The position numbers and the translations under genes were made by a program. From assembly GCF_030815865.1 (NCBI RefSeq), contig NZ_JAUSXI010000001.1:2914001-2978000 (forward strand): a DNA stretch of 64,000 nt, given 5' to 3'. This DNA is from Arthrobacter globiformis. GTDB lineage: Bacteria; Actinomycetota; Actinomycetes; Actinomycetales; Micrococcaceae. The notes below the pieces were generated by a model. It was not told the DNA's origin and did not search any database. It saw only the letters and a program-made list of their open reading frames with translations. Of the stretch, positions 8,279 to 16,117 are shown piece after piece (position 1 is the stretch's first letter; every line of letters starts with the position of its first letter).

Positions 8279-9151
8279 CTAGCTGGCCGGAACCACGTAC
8301 TGTTCGGCGGCGACCTTGCCAAGCCCCTCGGACAGGCCGGCGTCGGTCAGTAGCTTCGCGATCGTTCCGTCTTCGCGCTGGGCGGCAATTCCGGCGTCGA
8401 GCGCTTCCTTAAGGCTTGTGTTGCCCTTGGTGATCGGGAAGGCAGCCTCGGGGGCATTCTTGATGGCGCCGACGCGCGGATCCGGCTTTTCGTTGGAAAG
8501 GGCCACGGTCACACCCTGGGCGTCCTTGAACTGGAGCACCTGCACGCCATAGGCGTCGACGTCCGCATCGAGGCGGCCGGCGTCGAAATCGGCCTTCAGC
8601 TCCACGCTGCTGGGGTAAGTTACCAGGCGGTCGCCCAGGATCTTCTTGAGGTCCTCCACCCACAGGTAGCCGTCAATGGTGCCCACCTTGTTCATCTTCT
8701 CCAGGTCGGTCACCGTCGTGGCTCCGGATTTGGAAACGATGCCCATGCCGTCCAAGTATGTGGAGGCGGAGAAATCAACAGCCTTGAGCCGCTTCTCGGT
8801 GGCGTCGATCGTGCCGAGGGCGAGGTCGATGTTTCCGCCCGAGATGGACTGGACGGCGTCGGCATAGGTGGCCTGCTGGTACGCCGGGGTCAGGCACTCA
8901 TCCTTGGCGATCTTGTTGACGATCTGGATGTCGATGCCTGTCGGGGTGCCAGAGCCGTAGCTGCTGAACGGCGGGATGTCGATGACTCCGATGGTGAGCT
9001 TGCCCGGGGCGACGGTCTGGATGTCGGCGTGCTTGGGGGTGCACCCTGAATTGCCTGCCTCCGAGGCGCCTCCGCAGGCAGAGAGGCTGAGGCCCAGTGT
9101 GAGTGCGCTCGCGGTCAGGAGTCCGGCTGTCTTGATGCGATTGTTGATCAT
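8279..9151 (-). CDS. Amino-acid ABC transporter substrate-binding lipoprotein
   Basis: A 290-aa protein with a lipoprotein signal peptide ending in LSLSACGG (lipobox Cys about residue 26), then a family 3 solute-binding domain: LTIGVIDIPPF, a membrane-anchored receptor for a polar amino acid. It is the last gene of a four-gene minus-strand importer (ATPase, two permeases, receptor) that ends 155 bp before the hydroxyproline operon, so hydroxyproline or a related imino acid is the likely ligand. A GGGAGC ribosome site precedes ATG 9151. It resembles the receptor at 33944-34762. Confidence 0.85.
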   Translation of the reverse strand: MINNRIKTAGLLTASALTLGLSLSACGGASEAGNSGCTPKHADIQTVAPGKLTIGVIDIPPFSSYGSGTPTGIDIQIVNKIAKDECLTPAYQQATYADAVQSISGGNIDLALGTIDATEKRLKAVDFSASTYLDGMGIVSKSGATTVTDLEKMNKVGTIDGYLWVEDLKKILGDRLVTYPSSVELKADFDAGRLDADVDAYGVQVLQFKDAQGVTVALSNEKPDPRVGAIKNAPEAAFPITKGNTSLKEALDAGIAAQREDGTIAKLLTDAGLSEGLGKVAAEQYVVPAS

Positions 9152-9214
9152 GATTGCTCCCGTGGTGGTTGGGTGGGGGACTGATGGGACGTTGAAGATG
9201 GTGCGGGAAAACGT

Positions 9215-9868
9215 TCAGGCGTGGCGGGCCAGGCGTTTTTCGAAGAAGACGGTGATCCAGGTGGCAGGCATTGAGATGGCGGCGTAGCAAAGACCAGCGA
9301 GGGCGAAGATCTGCAGGTAATTGAAGTCCTGGCTGCCGATGTTGTAGGCGGACTTCATCAGCTCGGGGACCGCGATGGCGTAGGCCAGGGACGTTCCTTG
9401 GAACATCTGAATGGCAACACCCATGAGCCCGGGAATTGCCGAACGCATGCCTTGGGGCATGATGATTCGCCAGAAGGTGTGCCGCTGGGCGAGCCCCAAG
9501 GCGCTGGAAGCCTCGAGCTGTCCGCGGCCCACGGACTGGATGCCGGCCCGCATGATCTCGGACGAGTAGGCGGCCGAGTTCCAGATCAGCGCCAGGCACG
9601 CGGCGGTGATGCTTTCGAAGGCGATGCCGAACTTCGGCAGGCCGTAGTAGAAGAGGTAGAGGATCACCAGGGCCGGTGCCCCCCGGCCGATTTCGACGAC
9701 GGCAAGCGCCAGGGTGCGGACGGCCAGGTTCCTTGCGCTCACCATGACGCTGAGGACCAGGCCCAGCGGGTAGCCGGCGACGATTGATACTCCTGCGATC
9801 AGAAGGCTGACGCCAAGGCCGGACATCATCTGCGGCAGGTATGCCGCCCATTCGGTAAGCCAGGTCAT
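9215..9868 (-). CDS. Amino-acid ABC transporter permease
   Basis: A 217-aa HisM-type inner-membrane permease with several hydrophobic helices (GVSLLIAGVSIVAGYPLG, VILYLFYYGLPKFG) and the EAA loop ASSALGLAQRHTFWRIIMPQ that contacts the ATPase. The start at 9868 overlaps the preceding permease by ATGA. The two permeases are different proteins, so the channel is likely a heterodimer. Confidence 0.88.
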   Translation of the reverse strand: MTWLTEWAAYLPQMMSGLGVSLLIAGVSIVAGYPLGLVLSVMVSARNLAVRTLALAVVEIGRGAPALVILYLFYYGLPKFGIAFESITAACLALIWNSAAYSSEIMRAGIQSVGRGQLEASSALGLAQRHTFWRIIMPQGMRSAIPGLMGVAIQMFQGTSLAYAIAVPELMKSAYNIGSQDFNYLQIFALAGLCYAAISMPATWITVFFEKRLARHA

Positions 9869-10509
9869 GCGTACACAGCCTTCCTCATGCGGGAATCGAG
9901 TCTGCGGGATAGGTACGCAACCGGCAGGCTGAGCACGATATAGAGAATGCCCACCAGGATGTAGGGCAGGATCCCCTCGACGGTGGGGTGCTGCCGGGCG
10001 AAGGACTGGGACTGGAAGACCATCTCGGCAACGATGATCGTGGAGGCGATCGAGGAGTCTTTGAGCAGGCCGGTCAGGTAGGTGGCGATGGACGGCGATA
10101 CTATCCGGAAGGCCTGGGGAACCATCACGCCGTAGAATGTGGTTCCGCGGGTCAGGCCCAGTGCGTGGGCAGCTTCGCCCTGTCCACGCGGAACTGCCTG
10201 GAGTCCGCCCCGATAGATTTCGGCGAGATAGGCCGTGGAAACCACACCCAGTCCGACTATCGCTGCGGCAACGGGGTTGAACTTAAAGGTTCCGATCTGG
10301 ATGCCGAACTTGAGCAGGAACAGCCAAACGATGATCGGCACACCCCGGACCAGGTCGACGAAGAGCCGTGACGCCAGCCGGATAAGCATGTTCGACGACG
10401 ACAGGCCTACGGCCAGTGGGACGGCGCCTACTACGCCGATGGCGAATGCCGACAGGGTCAGCACGATGGTCATGGGCAAGCCTTGGAGTACTGCTGAAAG
10501 GGCGTCCAT
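9865..10509 (-). CDS. Amino-acid ABC transporter permease
   Basis: A 214-aa polar amino-acid permease with the EAA loop GEAAHALGLTRGTTFYGVMV and helix-rich segments such as GVPIIVWLFLLKFGIQIG. It sits one nucleotide after the ATPase stop and overlaps the second permease by ATGA, so all importer genes are tightly coupled. Confidence 0.88.
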   Translation of the reverse strand: MDALSAVLQGLPMTIVLTLSAFAIGVVGAVPLAVGLSSSNMLIRLASRLFVDLVRGVPIIVWLFLLKFGIQIGTFKFNPVAAAIVGLGVVSTAYLAEIYRGGLQAVPRGQGEAAHALGLTRGTTFYGVMVPQAFRIVSPSIATYLTGLLKDSSIASTIIVAEMVFQSQSFARQHPTVEGILPYILVGILYIVLSLPVAYLSRRLDSRMRKAVYA

Positions 10510-10510
10510 G

Positions 10511-11296
10511 TCAGCGCTCCAGCACAGCTCGCAAGAAGCGGCGGGTCCGGGCCTCCTGTGGGTCGCTCATGATGGCGCCCGGGTCACCCTGTTCGATGAT
10601 CTTGCAATCGGCCATGACCACGAGCGTGTCGGAAACGTCCCGGGCGAACTGCATCTCATGCGTGACCACAATCATCGTCATTCCATCGGCCGCCAGTTCG
10701 CGCATGACGGCGAGGACCTCGAGCCCCACTTCAGGGTCCAACGCGGAGGTCGGCTCATCGAACAGCATGATGCTCGGATCAAGTGCCAGGGCGCGGGCGA
10801 TGGCGATGCGTTGTTGCTGGCCGCCGGAGCACCTTCCCGGGTGTTGGTTCGCCTTCTCCTTGAGGCCGACCCGTTCCAGCAGCTCCATGGAGCGCGCGTC
10901 GGCCTCGTCCTTGGTGCGCCCCAGTACTTTCTGTTGCGGGAAGCTGATGTTTTTCATGGCAGACATGTGGGGGAAAAGATTGAAGGACTGGAACACCATG
11001 CCCACGGTGCTGCGCAGGGCGGCAAGGTCCTTGTTGTTGACCAACTTGCCCGGTTCGATCGTGTGGCCGGCAACCTGGATGGTGCCGGAATCGGGACGCT
11101 CCAAGAGGTTGATGCACCTCAGGAACGTGCTCTTGCCGGCACCCGAGGGGCCGATAAGTGCTGTGACTGTACCCGGCTCGACGTGCAGGGACACGTCGTC
11201 GAGGACGGTGTGGTCGCCGTAGCGCTTGGAGATGTTGTCTAACTTGATGCCCGTACGGGGCGCGAGCTTGCCGTCTGCAATTTCTGAAAGGGTCAT
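10511..11296 (-). CDS. Amino-acid ABC transporter ATP-binding protein
   Basis: About 261 aa from ATG 11296 (MTLSEIADGK), chosen because GGAAG lies about 7 nt upstream; earlier in-frame starts reach 11371. All ABC motifs are intact: Walker A GPSGAGKST, Q-loop VFQSFNLFPH, signature SGGQQQRIAIARAL, Walker B IMLFDEPTSALD and switch His in VTHEM. It energises import through the two downstream permeases. A dyad at 11350-11382 lies just upstream. Confidence 0.92.
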   Translation of the reverse strand: MTLSEIADGKLAPRTGIKLDNISKRYGDHTVLDDVSLHVEPGTVTALIGPSGAGKSTFLRCINLLERPDSGTIQVAGHTIEPGKLVNNKDLAALRSTVGMVFQSFNLFPHMSAMKNISFPQQKVLGRTKDEADARSMELLERVGLKEKANQHPGRCSGGQQQRIAIARALALDPSIMLFDEPTSALDPEVGLEVLAVMRELAADGMTMIVVTHEMQFARDVSDTLVVMADCKIIEQGDPGAIMSDPQEARTRRFLRAVLER

Positions 11297-11349
11297 AGCG
11301 ATCTTCCATGTGGGGACCATAAGGCCATCAGTCGATGTGGGCCGTGTCA

Positions 11350-11382
11350 CGTGATATGTGCAATGGTACATGTCACATCACG
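11350..11382 (-). promoter_or_regulatory. Candidate operator upstream of the ABC importer operon
   Basis: An imperfect dyad CGTGAT...ATCACG (11350-11355 and 11377-11382) encloses TGTGCAATGGTACATGTCACA (11357-11377, two abutting pieces). The ends match the shorter TGTGCAATGTCACA form upstream of the hydroxyproline operon. This is most simply a shared regulator site; binding itself is not shown. Confidence 0.45.
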
Positions 11383-11490
11383 ACAGGGGAAGGGTTGATT
11401 TCAACAGGGCTTTCGAACGGGACAGGAGTTAATTGCTGGAGGATACGTCCCCCGCTGGATCCACGCCGACGTCTTCTGGCAGTGCCGCAG

Positions 11491-11538
11491 TTGACACTTC
11501 AATAAAAGTAGATCAAGATAGATGCATATGCATGTATC
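11491..11538 (+). promoter_or_regulatory. Promoter and 22-bp dyad operator of the yceI operon
   Basis: TTGACA at 11491-11496, a 17-bp spacer and CAAGAT at 11514-11519 form a good promoter. A 22-bp near-perfect palindrome, GATA-g-ATGCATATGCAT-g-TATC, spans 11517-11538. It covers the 3' part of the -10 box and the expected start site near 11526. A repressor bound there would block initiation; MarR- or TetR-type regulators use such sites. No such regulator gene is in the window. Confidence 0.6.
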
Positions 11539-11578
11539 GGCAGGGACCTTCCCGCCGCCGTATCTCTAGGAGGAAAAA

Positions 11579-12121
11579 ATGTCTGTTGAACTCACCCCCG
11601 GTACTTGGAACCTTGACCTGGCCCACACCGAAATCGGCTTCGTCGTCCGCCACGCCGGCATCAGCAAGGTCCGCGGCCAGTTCACCGAGGCCGACGCCAC
11701 CCTGGTGATCGGTGATGGCGTGGACTCGTCCTCGGTCAACGCCACCATCAACACCGCGTCCTTCGACTCCAACGACGACAACCGGGATGCACACGTGAAG
11801 AGCCCGGACTTCTTCGACGTCGAGCAGTTCCCCCGGATGACCTTCCGGTCCGCCGGAGCCAGGGGTTCGGCGGAGCAGTTCAAGCTCGCCGGGGAACTCA
11901 CCATCAAGGACACCACCCTCCCGGTGGAGTTCGACGTCGAATTCGGCGGCGCTGCCGTGGACCCGTTCGGCGCCACCCGTGCAGGCTTCTCGGCCACGAC
12001 AGTCATCTCCCGCAAGCAGTTCGGCATCACCTGGAACGCCGCCCTGGAAGCCGGCGGCGTCCTCGTCGGCGACAAGGTCACCATCGCCGTAGACGCCGCC
12101 TTCGTGCTCTCCGACAACTAA
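11579..12121 (+). CDS. YceI family protein
   Basis: A 180-aa protein covering a whole YceI lipocalin-like domain: GTWNLDLAHTEIGFVVRH at the start, then DRDAHVKSPDFFDVEQFP-type (here DNRDAHVKSPDFFDVEQFP) and MTFRSAG. YceI proteins bind polyprenyl or quinone-like lipids. There is no signal peptide, so this one is cytoplasmic. A strong AGGAGG site lies directly before ATG 11579. It is the first gene of a plus-strand operon with a VOC dioxygenase and an esterase, the set often linked to quinone or electrophile stress. Confidence 0.88.
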   Translation: MSVELTPGTWNLDLAHTEIGFVVRHAGISKVRGQFTEADATLVIGDGVDSSSVNATINTASFDSNDDNRDAHVKSPDFFDVEQFPRMTFRSAGARGSAEQFKLAGELTIKDTTLPVEFDVEFGGAAVDPFGATRAGFSATTVISRKQFGITWNAALEAGGVLVGDKVTIAVDAAFVLSDN

Positions 12122-12158
12122 AAGCCGGAACCCCACCAACCGACCCGGAGGAAACATC

Positions 12159-13130
12159 GTGACCGCACACACGTCCGGTCTGCACCACGTCACGGCGATC
12201 GCCGGGGACCCGCAGGCCAACATTGACTTCTACATCAAGGGCCTCGGGCTCCGGCTGGTAAAGAAGACCGTCAACTTCGATGCCCCTTCCGCGTACCACC
12301 TGTATTACGGTGACGAGGCGGGGCGGCCCGGTTCGCTGATGACGTTCTTCCCGTGGGGGAAGGTGGCACCGGGCCGGACCGGCTCCGGACAGTCCACCAC
12401 CACCGCGTTCTCAGTCCCCGCAGGGACCCTGGGCTGGTGGCAGAACCACTTCAACGCCCTCGGCGTGAACTCCACCATCGCCCGCGTCTCCCCGGACGAG
12501 GAGCGGCTCTCTCTCCGGGACCCCGACGGCCTGCGGCTGGACCTGGTGGCCTCCTCCACCACCGACCCGCGTAATCCGTGGGACTCCGCCTCGGTTCCGG
12601 CCGAATACGCGGTCCGCGGCCAGCACTCCTCTGTGCTCACCGTCGCCGACCCGGAACGCACCCTGCGCGTACTGACCGAGGACCTGGGCCTGCGCATCAC
12701 CGGCGAGACCGCCGGCCGGACCCGCCTCGAGGCCGGAGCTGGCGGCGCCGGTAACATCGTCGACGTCGTCGCCGACCCGAAGGGGCCGTCCGGACTAGTC
12801 GCCGGCGGCACGGTGCACCACATCGCCTTCCGGGTACCGGACACCGCCACCCAGGATCTCTGGCGCCAGGACCTGGCCGAACGCGGCTACGGCGTGACCG
12901 AGATCCTGGACCGGCAGTACTTCACCTCCATCTACTTCCGCGAGCCCGGCGGAGTCCTGTTCGAAATCGCCACGGACACCCCCGGCTTCGACATCGACGA
13001 ACCACTGCTGGAACTCGGCCGCTCCCTGAAGCTTCCGCCATGGATGGAACCCTCTCGCGAAGCGATCGAGGGCTCAGTGGCCCGCATCCAGCTCCCGGGC
13101 GAGAACAACCCCGCCCTGGCCGCAAGCTAG
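12159..13130 (+). CDS. Ring-cleaving dioxygenase of the VOC family (MhqO/MhqA-like)
   Basis: A 323-aa protein with two glyoxalase/VOC halves: TSGLHHVTAIAGDPQANIDF, then a second module at AVRGQHSSVLTVADPERTLR, each contributing metal-ligand His/Glu residues (GTVHHIAF; EPGGVLFEIATD). The family cleaves or conjugates hydroquinone-type compounds. The start is GTG 12159 with CGGAGGAAAC upstream. With the adjacent MhqD-like esterase and a YceI protein it resembles methylhydroquinone-resistance (mhq) gene sets; the substrate is inferred. Confidence 0.85.
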   Translation: MTAHTSGLHHVTAIAGDPQANIDFYIKGLGLRLVKKTVNFDAPSAYHLYYGDEAGRPGSLMTFFPWGKVAPGRTGSGQSTTTAFSVPAGTLGWWQNHFNALGVNSTIARVSPDEERLSLRDPDGLRLDLVASSTTDPRNPWDSASVPAEYAVRGQHSSVLTVADPERTLRVLTEDLGLRITGETAGRTRLEAGAGGAGNIVDVVADPKGPSGLVAGGTVHHIAFRVPDTATQDLWRQDLAERGYGVTEILDRQYFTSIYFREPGGVLFEIATDTPGFDIDEPLLELGRSLKLPPWMEPSREAIEGSVARIQLPGENNPALAAS

Positions 13131-13141
13131 GAAACCCGGAG

Positions 13142-13777
13142 ATGACCACAGGCAACGCCGAGGTGACGGCCTGGCCGCACCTTTACACACCCGGCCGTAA
13201 GGGTGCCCCCGTGCTGCTCATGCTGCACGGGACCGGCAGCAACGAACACGATATCGCCTCCCTTGCCGGCGCTCTGGACCCGCAGGCAGGGGTCCTCGCT
13301 CCCAGGGGCCGGGTGCAGGAGCACGGCATGCTGCGCTGGTTCCGCCGGCACGCTGAAGGAGTCTTTGACGTCGATGACGTCATTGACCGCTCCTGGGAAC
13401 TGGCCGGCTTCATCGACGCCGCCCGGAACCACTACAGCCTCGGCGACCGGAAAGTGGTCGCGGTGGGATTCTCCAACGGCGCCAACATCGCCCTCGCCAC
13501 GGCCATGCTGCACCCCGAAGTCCTGGACCGGGTCATCGCTTTCTCTGGCATGTATCCGCTGGGGGAGCGCCCCGGTGCAGCCGCCCTGCCGGGCAGCCGC
13601 ATCCTTGCCCTCAATGGCGATACGGACCCGATGGCCCCGCTGGCCAGTGTTACGAAGCTCATGGCCGAACTCAACCGCCAAGGAGCAACAGTGGAGCAGG
13701 TACAGCGCCCGGGCGGGCACGGCATCGAACCCAACGACCTGGACGCCGCCCGGAACTGGCTGGCCCGCCACGGATAG
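13142..13777 (+). CDS. Alpha/beta hydrolase, MhqD-like carboxylesterase
   Basis: About 211 aa from ATG 13142, preceded by CCCGGAG. Catalytic triad elements are visible: nucleophile Ser in VGFSNGANIA, Asp in NGDTDPMAP and His in GGHGIEPND; the oxyanion region is LLMLHGTGSNEHD. This is the phospholipase/carboxylesterase (YpfH/MhqD) type. It lies 11 bp after the VOC gene, so the two are co-transcribed and probably act on the same class of aromatic or quinone-derived ester. Confidence 0.85.
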   Translation: MTTGNAEVTAWPHLYTPGRKGAPVLLMLHGTGSNEHDIASLAGALDPQAGVLAPRGRVQEHGMLRWFRRHAEGVFDVDDVIDRSWELAGFIDAARNHYSLGDRKVVAVGFSNGANIALATAMLHPEVLDRVIAFSGMYPLGERPGAAALPGSRILALNGDTDPMAPLASVTKLMAELNRQGATVEQVQRPGGHGIEPNDLDAARNWLARHG

Positions 13778-13863
13778 GGCCGTTGCACCGCAAGGTGCAT
13801 TGTTGAAAGGATCATCCTGGTCCCGCCCGGTCATGAACCAGCGACCGGCGGAACCAGGCCGTG

Positions 13864-13928
13864 GCGCCGGTTACCGGCGCGAAGCCAATGAAGCGGCGCC
13901 ATTGAAGCGGCGCCATTGAAGCGGTGCC
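13864..13928 (+). repeat. Hairpin and three 14-bp tandem repeats between esterase and AhpD-like genes
   Basis: In the 167-bp gap, GCGCCGG-TTA-CCGGCGC (13864-13880) forms a 7-bp hairpin. It is followed by three near-identical 14-bp units (13887-13900, 13901-13914, 13915-13928) of the form ATTGAAGCGGCGCC. A further 6-bp hairpin with a GCAA loop lies near 13785. The block may tune mRNA folding or expression of the downstream genes; no function is assigned. Confidence 0.55.
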
Positions 13929-13944
13929 CTAATTGAGGAGTGTC

Positions 13945-14466
13945 ATGGCCGGTGCGTTTTTCCTGGACAAATCGGATCCGGGCAGCTGGCGGGCCCTGAA
14001 CGGGCTGGCCCTGAAAGTCGCCGCGGCGGCCGAAGCCGCGGGCCTGGGCCGGGCCGTCGTGGAACTGCTCAACGTCCGGGTTTCCCAGCTGAACGGGTGC
14101 GCGTACTGCCTGGACCTCCACGACCGGCTCGCCCGGGAAGCCGGGGTCAGCGCGCAGCAGCTGGCCGTGCTGCCCGCCTGGTGCGAGACGGACGTCTTCG
14201 ACAAGACCGAACGCGCCGCCCTCGCTGTCGGGGAGGCCGCCACCGCCCTGCACGACGATGGGAAATCCTTCGCCGAACTCGCCGCAGCCCGAGCAGTGCT
14301 GACCGAGGCGCAGTACTCGGCGCTGCAGTGGTGTGCGATTGCGATGAACGCCTTCAACCGTGTCTCCATCCTCAGCGGCCACCCAGTCCGCCCCCGGACC
14401 GCAGCCGGCACCACCGGTGACCGGACAGAGGCCGCGTCCCAGACACCGGCCGGGGTCATGCCATGA
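13945..14466 (+). CDS. Carboxymuconolactone decarboxylase (AhpD-like) family protein
   Basis: About 173 aa from ATG 13945, which has a TTGAGGAG ribosome site. The AhpD-type redox motif is clear: NGCAYCLDLHDRLA, where two cysteines and the following histidine form the peroxidase-like active site. An alkylhydroperoxidase or thiol-reductase role is likely rather than true carboxymuconolactone decarboxylation. The stop overlaps the pirin start by ATGA. Confidence 0.88.
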   Translation: MAGAFFLDKSDPGSWRALNGLALKVAAAAEAAGLGRAVVELLNVRVSQLNGCAYCLDLHDRLAREAGVSAQQLAVLPAWCETDVFDKTERAALAVGEAATALHDDGKSFAELAAARAVLTEAQYSALQWCAIAMNAFNRVSILSGHPVRPRTAAGTTGDRTEAASQTPAGVMP

Positions 14467-15476
14467 GCAACCTCGAGACGGTCCCCGAAGAGATCATCTG
14501 CACCGAGGGCGCCGGTACGGACGAGGTTGAGTTCCTGGCCCCGCGGGAAGTTCCGCTCGGAGGCCCGCGCGCCATGCCCGTGCGGCGCACCCTTCCCCAG
14601 AAGCAGCGCAGCCTCATCGGCGCCTGGTGCTTCCTGGACCACTACGGCCCGGACCTCGTCCCGGAATCGGGGGGCATGCGGGTCCCGCGCCACCCCCACA
14701 CCGGCCTGGCCACAGTGAGCTGGCTGTTCACCGGCAAGATCGCCCACCGCGACTCCGCCGGTTACGAGGCAATCGTCCGCCCCGGAGAGGTCAACCTCAT
14801 GATCGCCGGGCGGGGGATCTCGCACCAGGAGTTCTCCACGCCTGACACCGGCATCCTGCACGGGGCCCAGCTCTGGTACGCCCTGCCCGACGCCGCCAGG
14901 AACATGGCCCCAACCTTCGAGCACTACGCCCCCAAACCCGTCCGCGGCGACGGCACCGAACTGCGGGTATTTCTGGGCTGCCTGGCCGGATCGTCCTCGC
15001 CGGTCGCCACCTATACACCGCCGCTGCTGGGTGCCGAGGCGGTGCTCAGGGCCGGTGCCCGGCTCGAACTGGACCTGGACCCGGCCTTCGAACACGGAAT
15101 CCTGCTCGACACCGGCGACATTTCCCTCGACGGCACCTCCATGGCCGTGGACCACCTCCATTACCTGCGCACCGGCCGGTCCAGGGTCGTCCTGGAGGCC
15201 GGGCAGACCCCGGCCCGCGTGCTGATCCTCGGTGGAGAGCCGCTGGGTGAACAGATCGTGATGTGGTGGAACTTCGTCGGCCGCACCCACGAGGAGGTGG
15301 TCGCTTACCGTGCCGCCTGGCAGGCGGAGATTGGCGCCGAACCGGCAGATCCTCCTGCCGGCAACACCTACCAGGACCGCGCCCCGTATCCCCGCTTCGG
15401 GCCCTACCCGGAAGGGTATCCGGCGCCGCTGCCGGCCCCGGCCCTGCCCAACGCCCAGTTGCGCCCCCGCGGCTGA
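14463..15476 (+). CDS. Pirin family protein
   Basis: A 337-aa bicupin. The N-terminal cupin shows the pirin metal signature HPHTGLATVSWLFTGKIAHR and, downstream, NLMIAGRGISHQEFS, giving the His/His/His/Glu metal site. Bacterial pirins with these residues can act as quercetinases or redox-responsive partners. The start at 14463 overlaps the AhpD-like gene. The position in a redox/quinone gene set fits a detoxification role. Confidence 0.88.
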   Translation: MSNLETVPEEIICTEGAGTDEVEFLAPREVPLGGPRAMPVRRTLPQKQRSLIGAWCFLDHYGPDLVPESGGMRVPRHPHTGLATVSWLFTGKIAHRDSAGYEAIVRPGEVNLMIAGRGISHQEFSTPDTGILHGAQLWYALPDAARNMAPTFEHYAPKPVRGDGTELRVFLGCLAGSSSPVATYTPPLLGAEAVLRAGARLELDLDPAFEHGILLDTGDISLDGTSMAVDHLHYLRTGRSRVVLEAGQTPARVLILGGEPLGEQIVMWWNFVGRTHEEVVAYRAAWQAEIGAEPADPPAGNTYQDRAPYPRFGPYPEGYPAPLPAPALPNAQLRPRG

Positions 15477-15502
15477 CCAACAACCCACCCAGGAGACCTA
15501 CC

Positions 15503-15853
15503 ATGGAAATGCAAGCGACCATCACCGTCCGGCACACGCCGGAGCGCCGCCGCTACGAGCTCCTCGACGGCGACGCCGTCATCGGCAAGGCCCACTACCT
15601 GCCCCACGAAAGCAGTAAAGGACCTGAACGGATTTTCTACCACACCACCGTCAGCGAGGACTACGCCGGGCAGGGCCTCGCCGCCCGCCTCGTCCAGGGG
15701 GCGCTGGACGATACCCTCGCGACCGGAATCGCGGTCGTCCCCGTCTGCCCCTACGTGAAGGTTTGGCTGCGCAAGCACCCGGACTACCAGCCGCGCATGA
15801 CCGGTGTTCACCGCGAACACCTGACCGCCGTCGAACACGCCGGCCAACAGTAA
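15503..15853 (+). CDS. GNAT-fold N-acetyltransferase (YidJ/GNAT-like, small)
   Basis: A 116-aa single-domain protein, the size of the minimal YjdJ-like GNAT group. The acetyl-CoA loop region is TTVSEDYAGQGLAARLVQGA, followed by VVPVCPYVKVWLRKHPDYQ, which is typical of this subgroup. AGGAG lies 9 nt before ATG 15503. It is the last gene of the operon and is followed by an 8-bp GC-rich hairpin. Confidence 0.85.
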   Translation: MEMQATITVRHTPERRRYELLDGDAVIGKAHYLPHESSKGPERIFYHTTVSEDYAGQGLAARLVQGALDDTLATGIAVVPVCPYVKVWLRKHPDYQPRMTGVHREHLTAVEHAGQQ

Positions 15854-15861
15854 CAACACCC

Positions 15862-15889
15862 CCCGCCCGTGGACCGCGGGCCGGGCGGG
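15862..15889 (+). terminator. GC-rich hairpin after the GNAT gene
   Basis: CCCGCCCG (15862-15869) and CGGGCGGG (15882-15889) pair exactly with a 12-nt loop, 9 bp after the GNAT stop. There is no U-tract. It probably stabilises or ends the yceI-operon transcript. Confidence 0.5.
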
Positions 15890-15891
15890 TA

Positions 15892-16056
15892 GAGAAAGCA
15901 TCCGTGGCTATCGCAACCAACGAGTCCTTTTCAGGTTGGACAAAACCCTTCCCTGACCCGCGCTTGTTCGCCGCGAGCGTGGACCGGCTGACCTTTGAAG
16001 GAACCAGCATCCGAACCGGCACCGGCTCTTACCGGCGCGCCCAAACGGTGGCCTAG
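15892..16056 (+). pseudogene. IstB-like ATPase C-terminal remnant (IS21-type scar)
   Basis: The frame encodes SVAIATNESFSGWTKPF, followed by VDRLTFEGTSIRTGTGSYR, which matches the last 45-50 residues of IstB, the IS21 transposition helper ATPase (pattern ITSNxxFxxW...DRLxHxxxIIxxxGxSYR). Everything upstream, including the ATPase core, is missing and no IstA is nearby. It is a fossil of an insertion-sequence event at the boundary between the yceI operon and the following patchwork. Confidence 0.7.
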
Positions 16057-16117
16057 CCAACCGCGGGGAGGGCCCGGACGGGAAGAGCACGAACTCGCGA
16101 CTAGCACGAAGGTTGGA

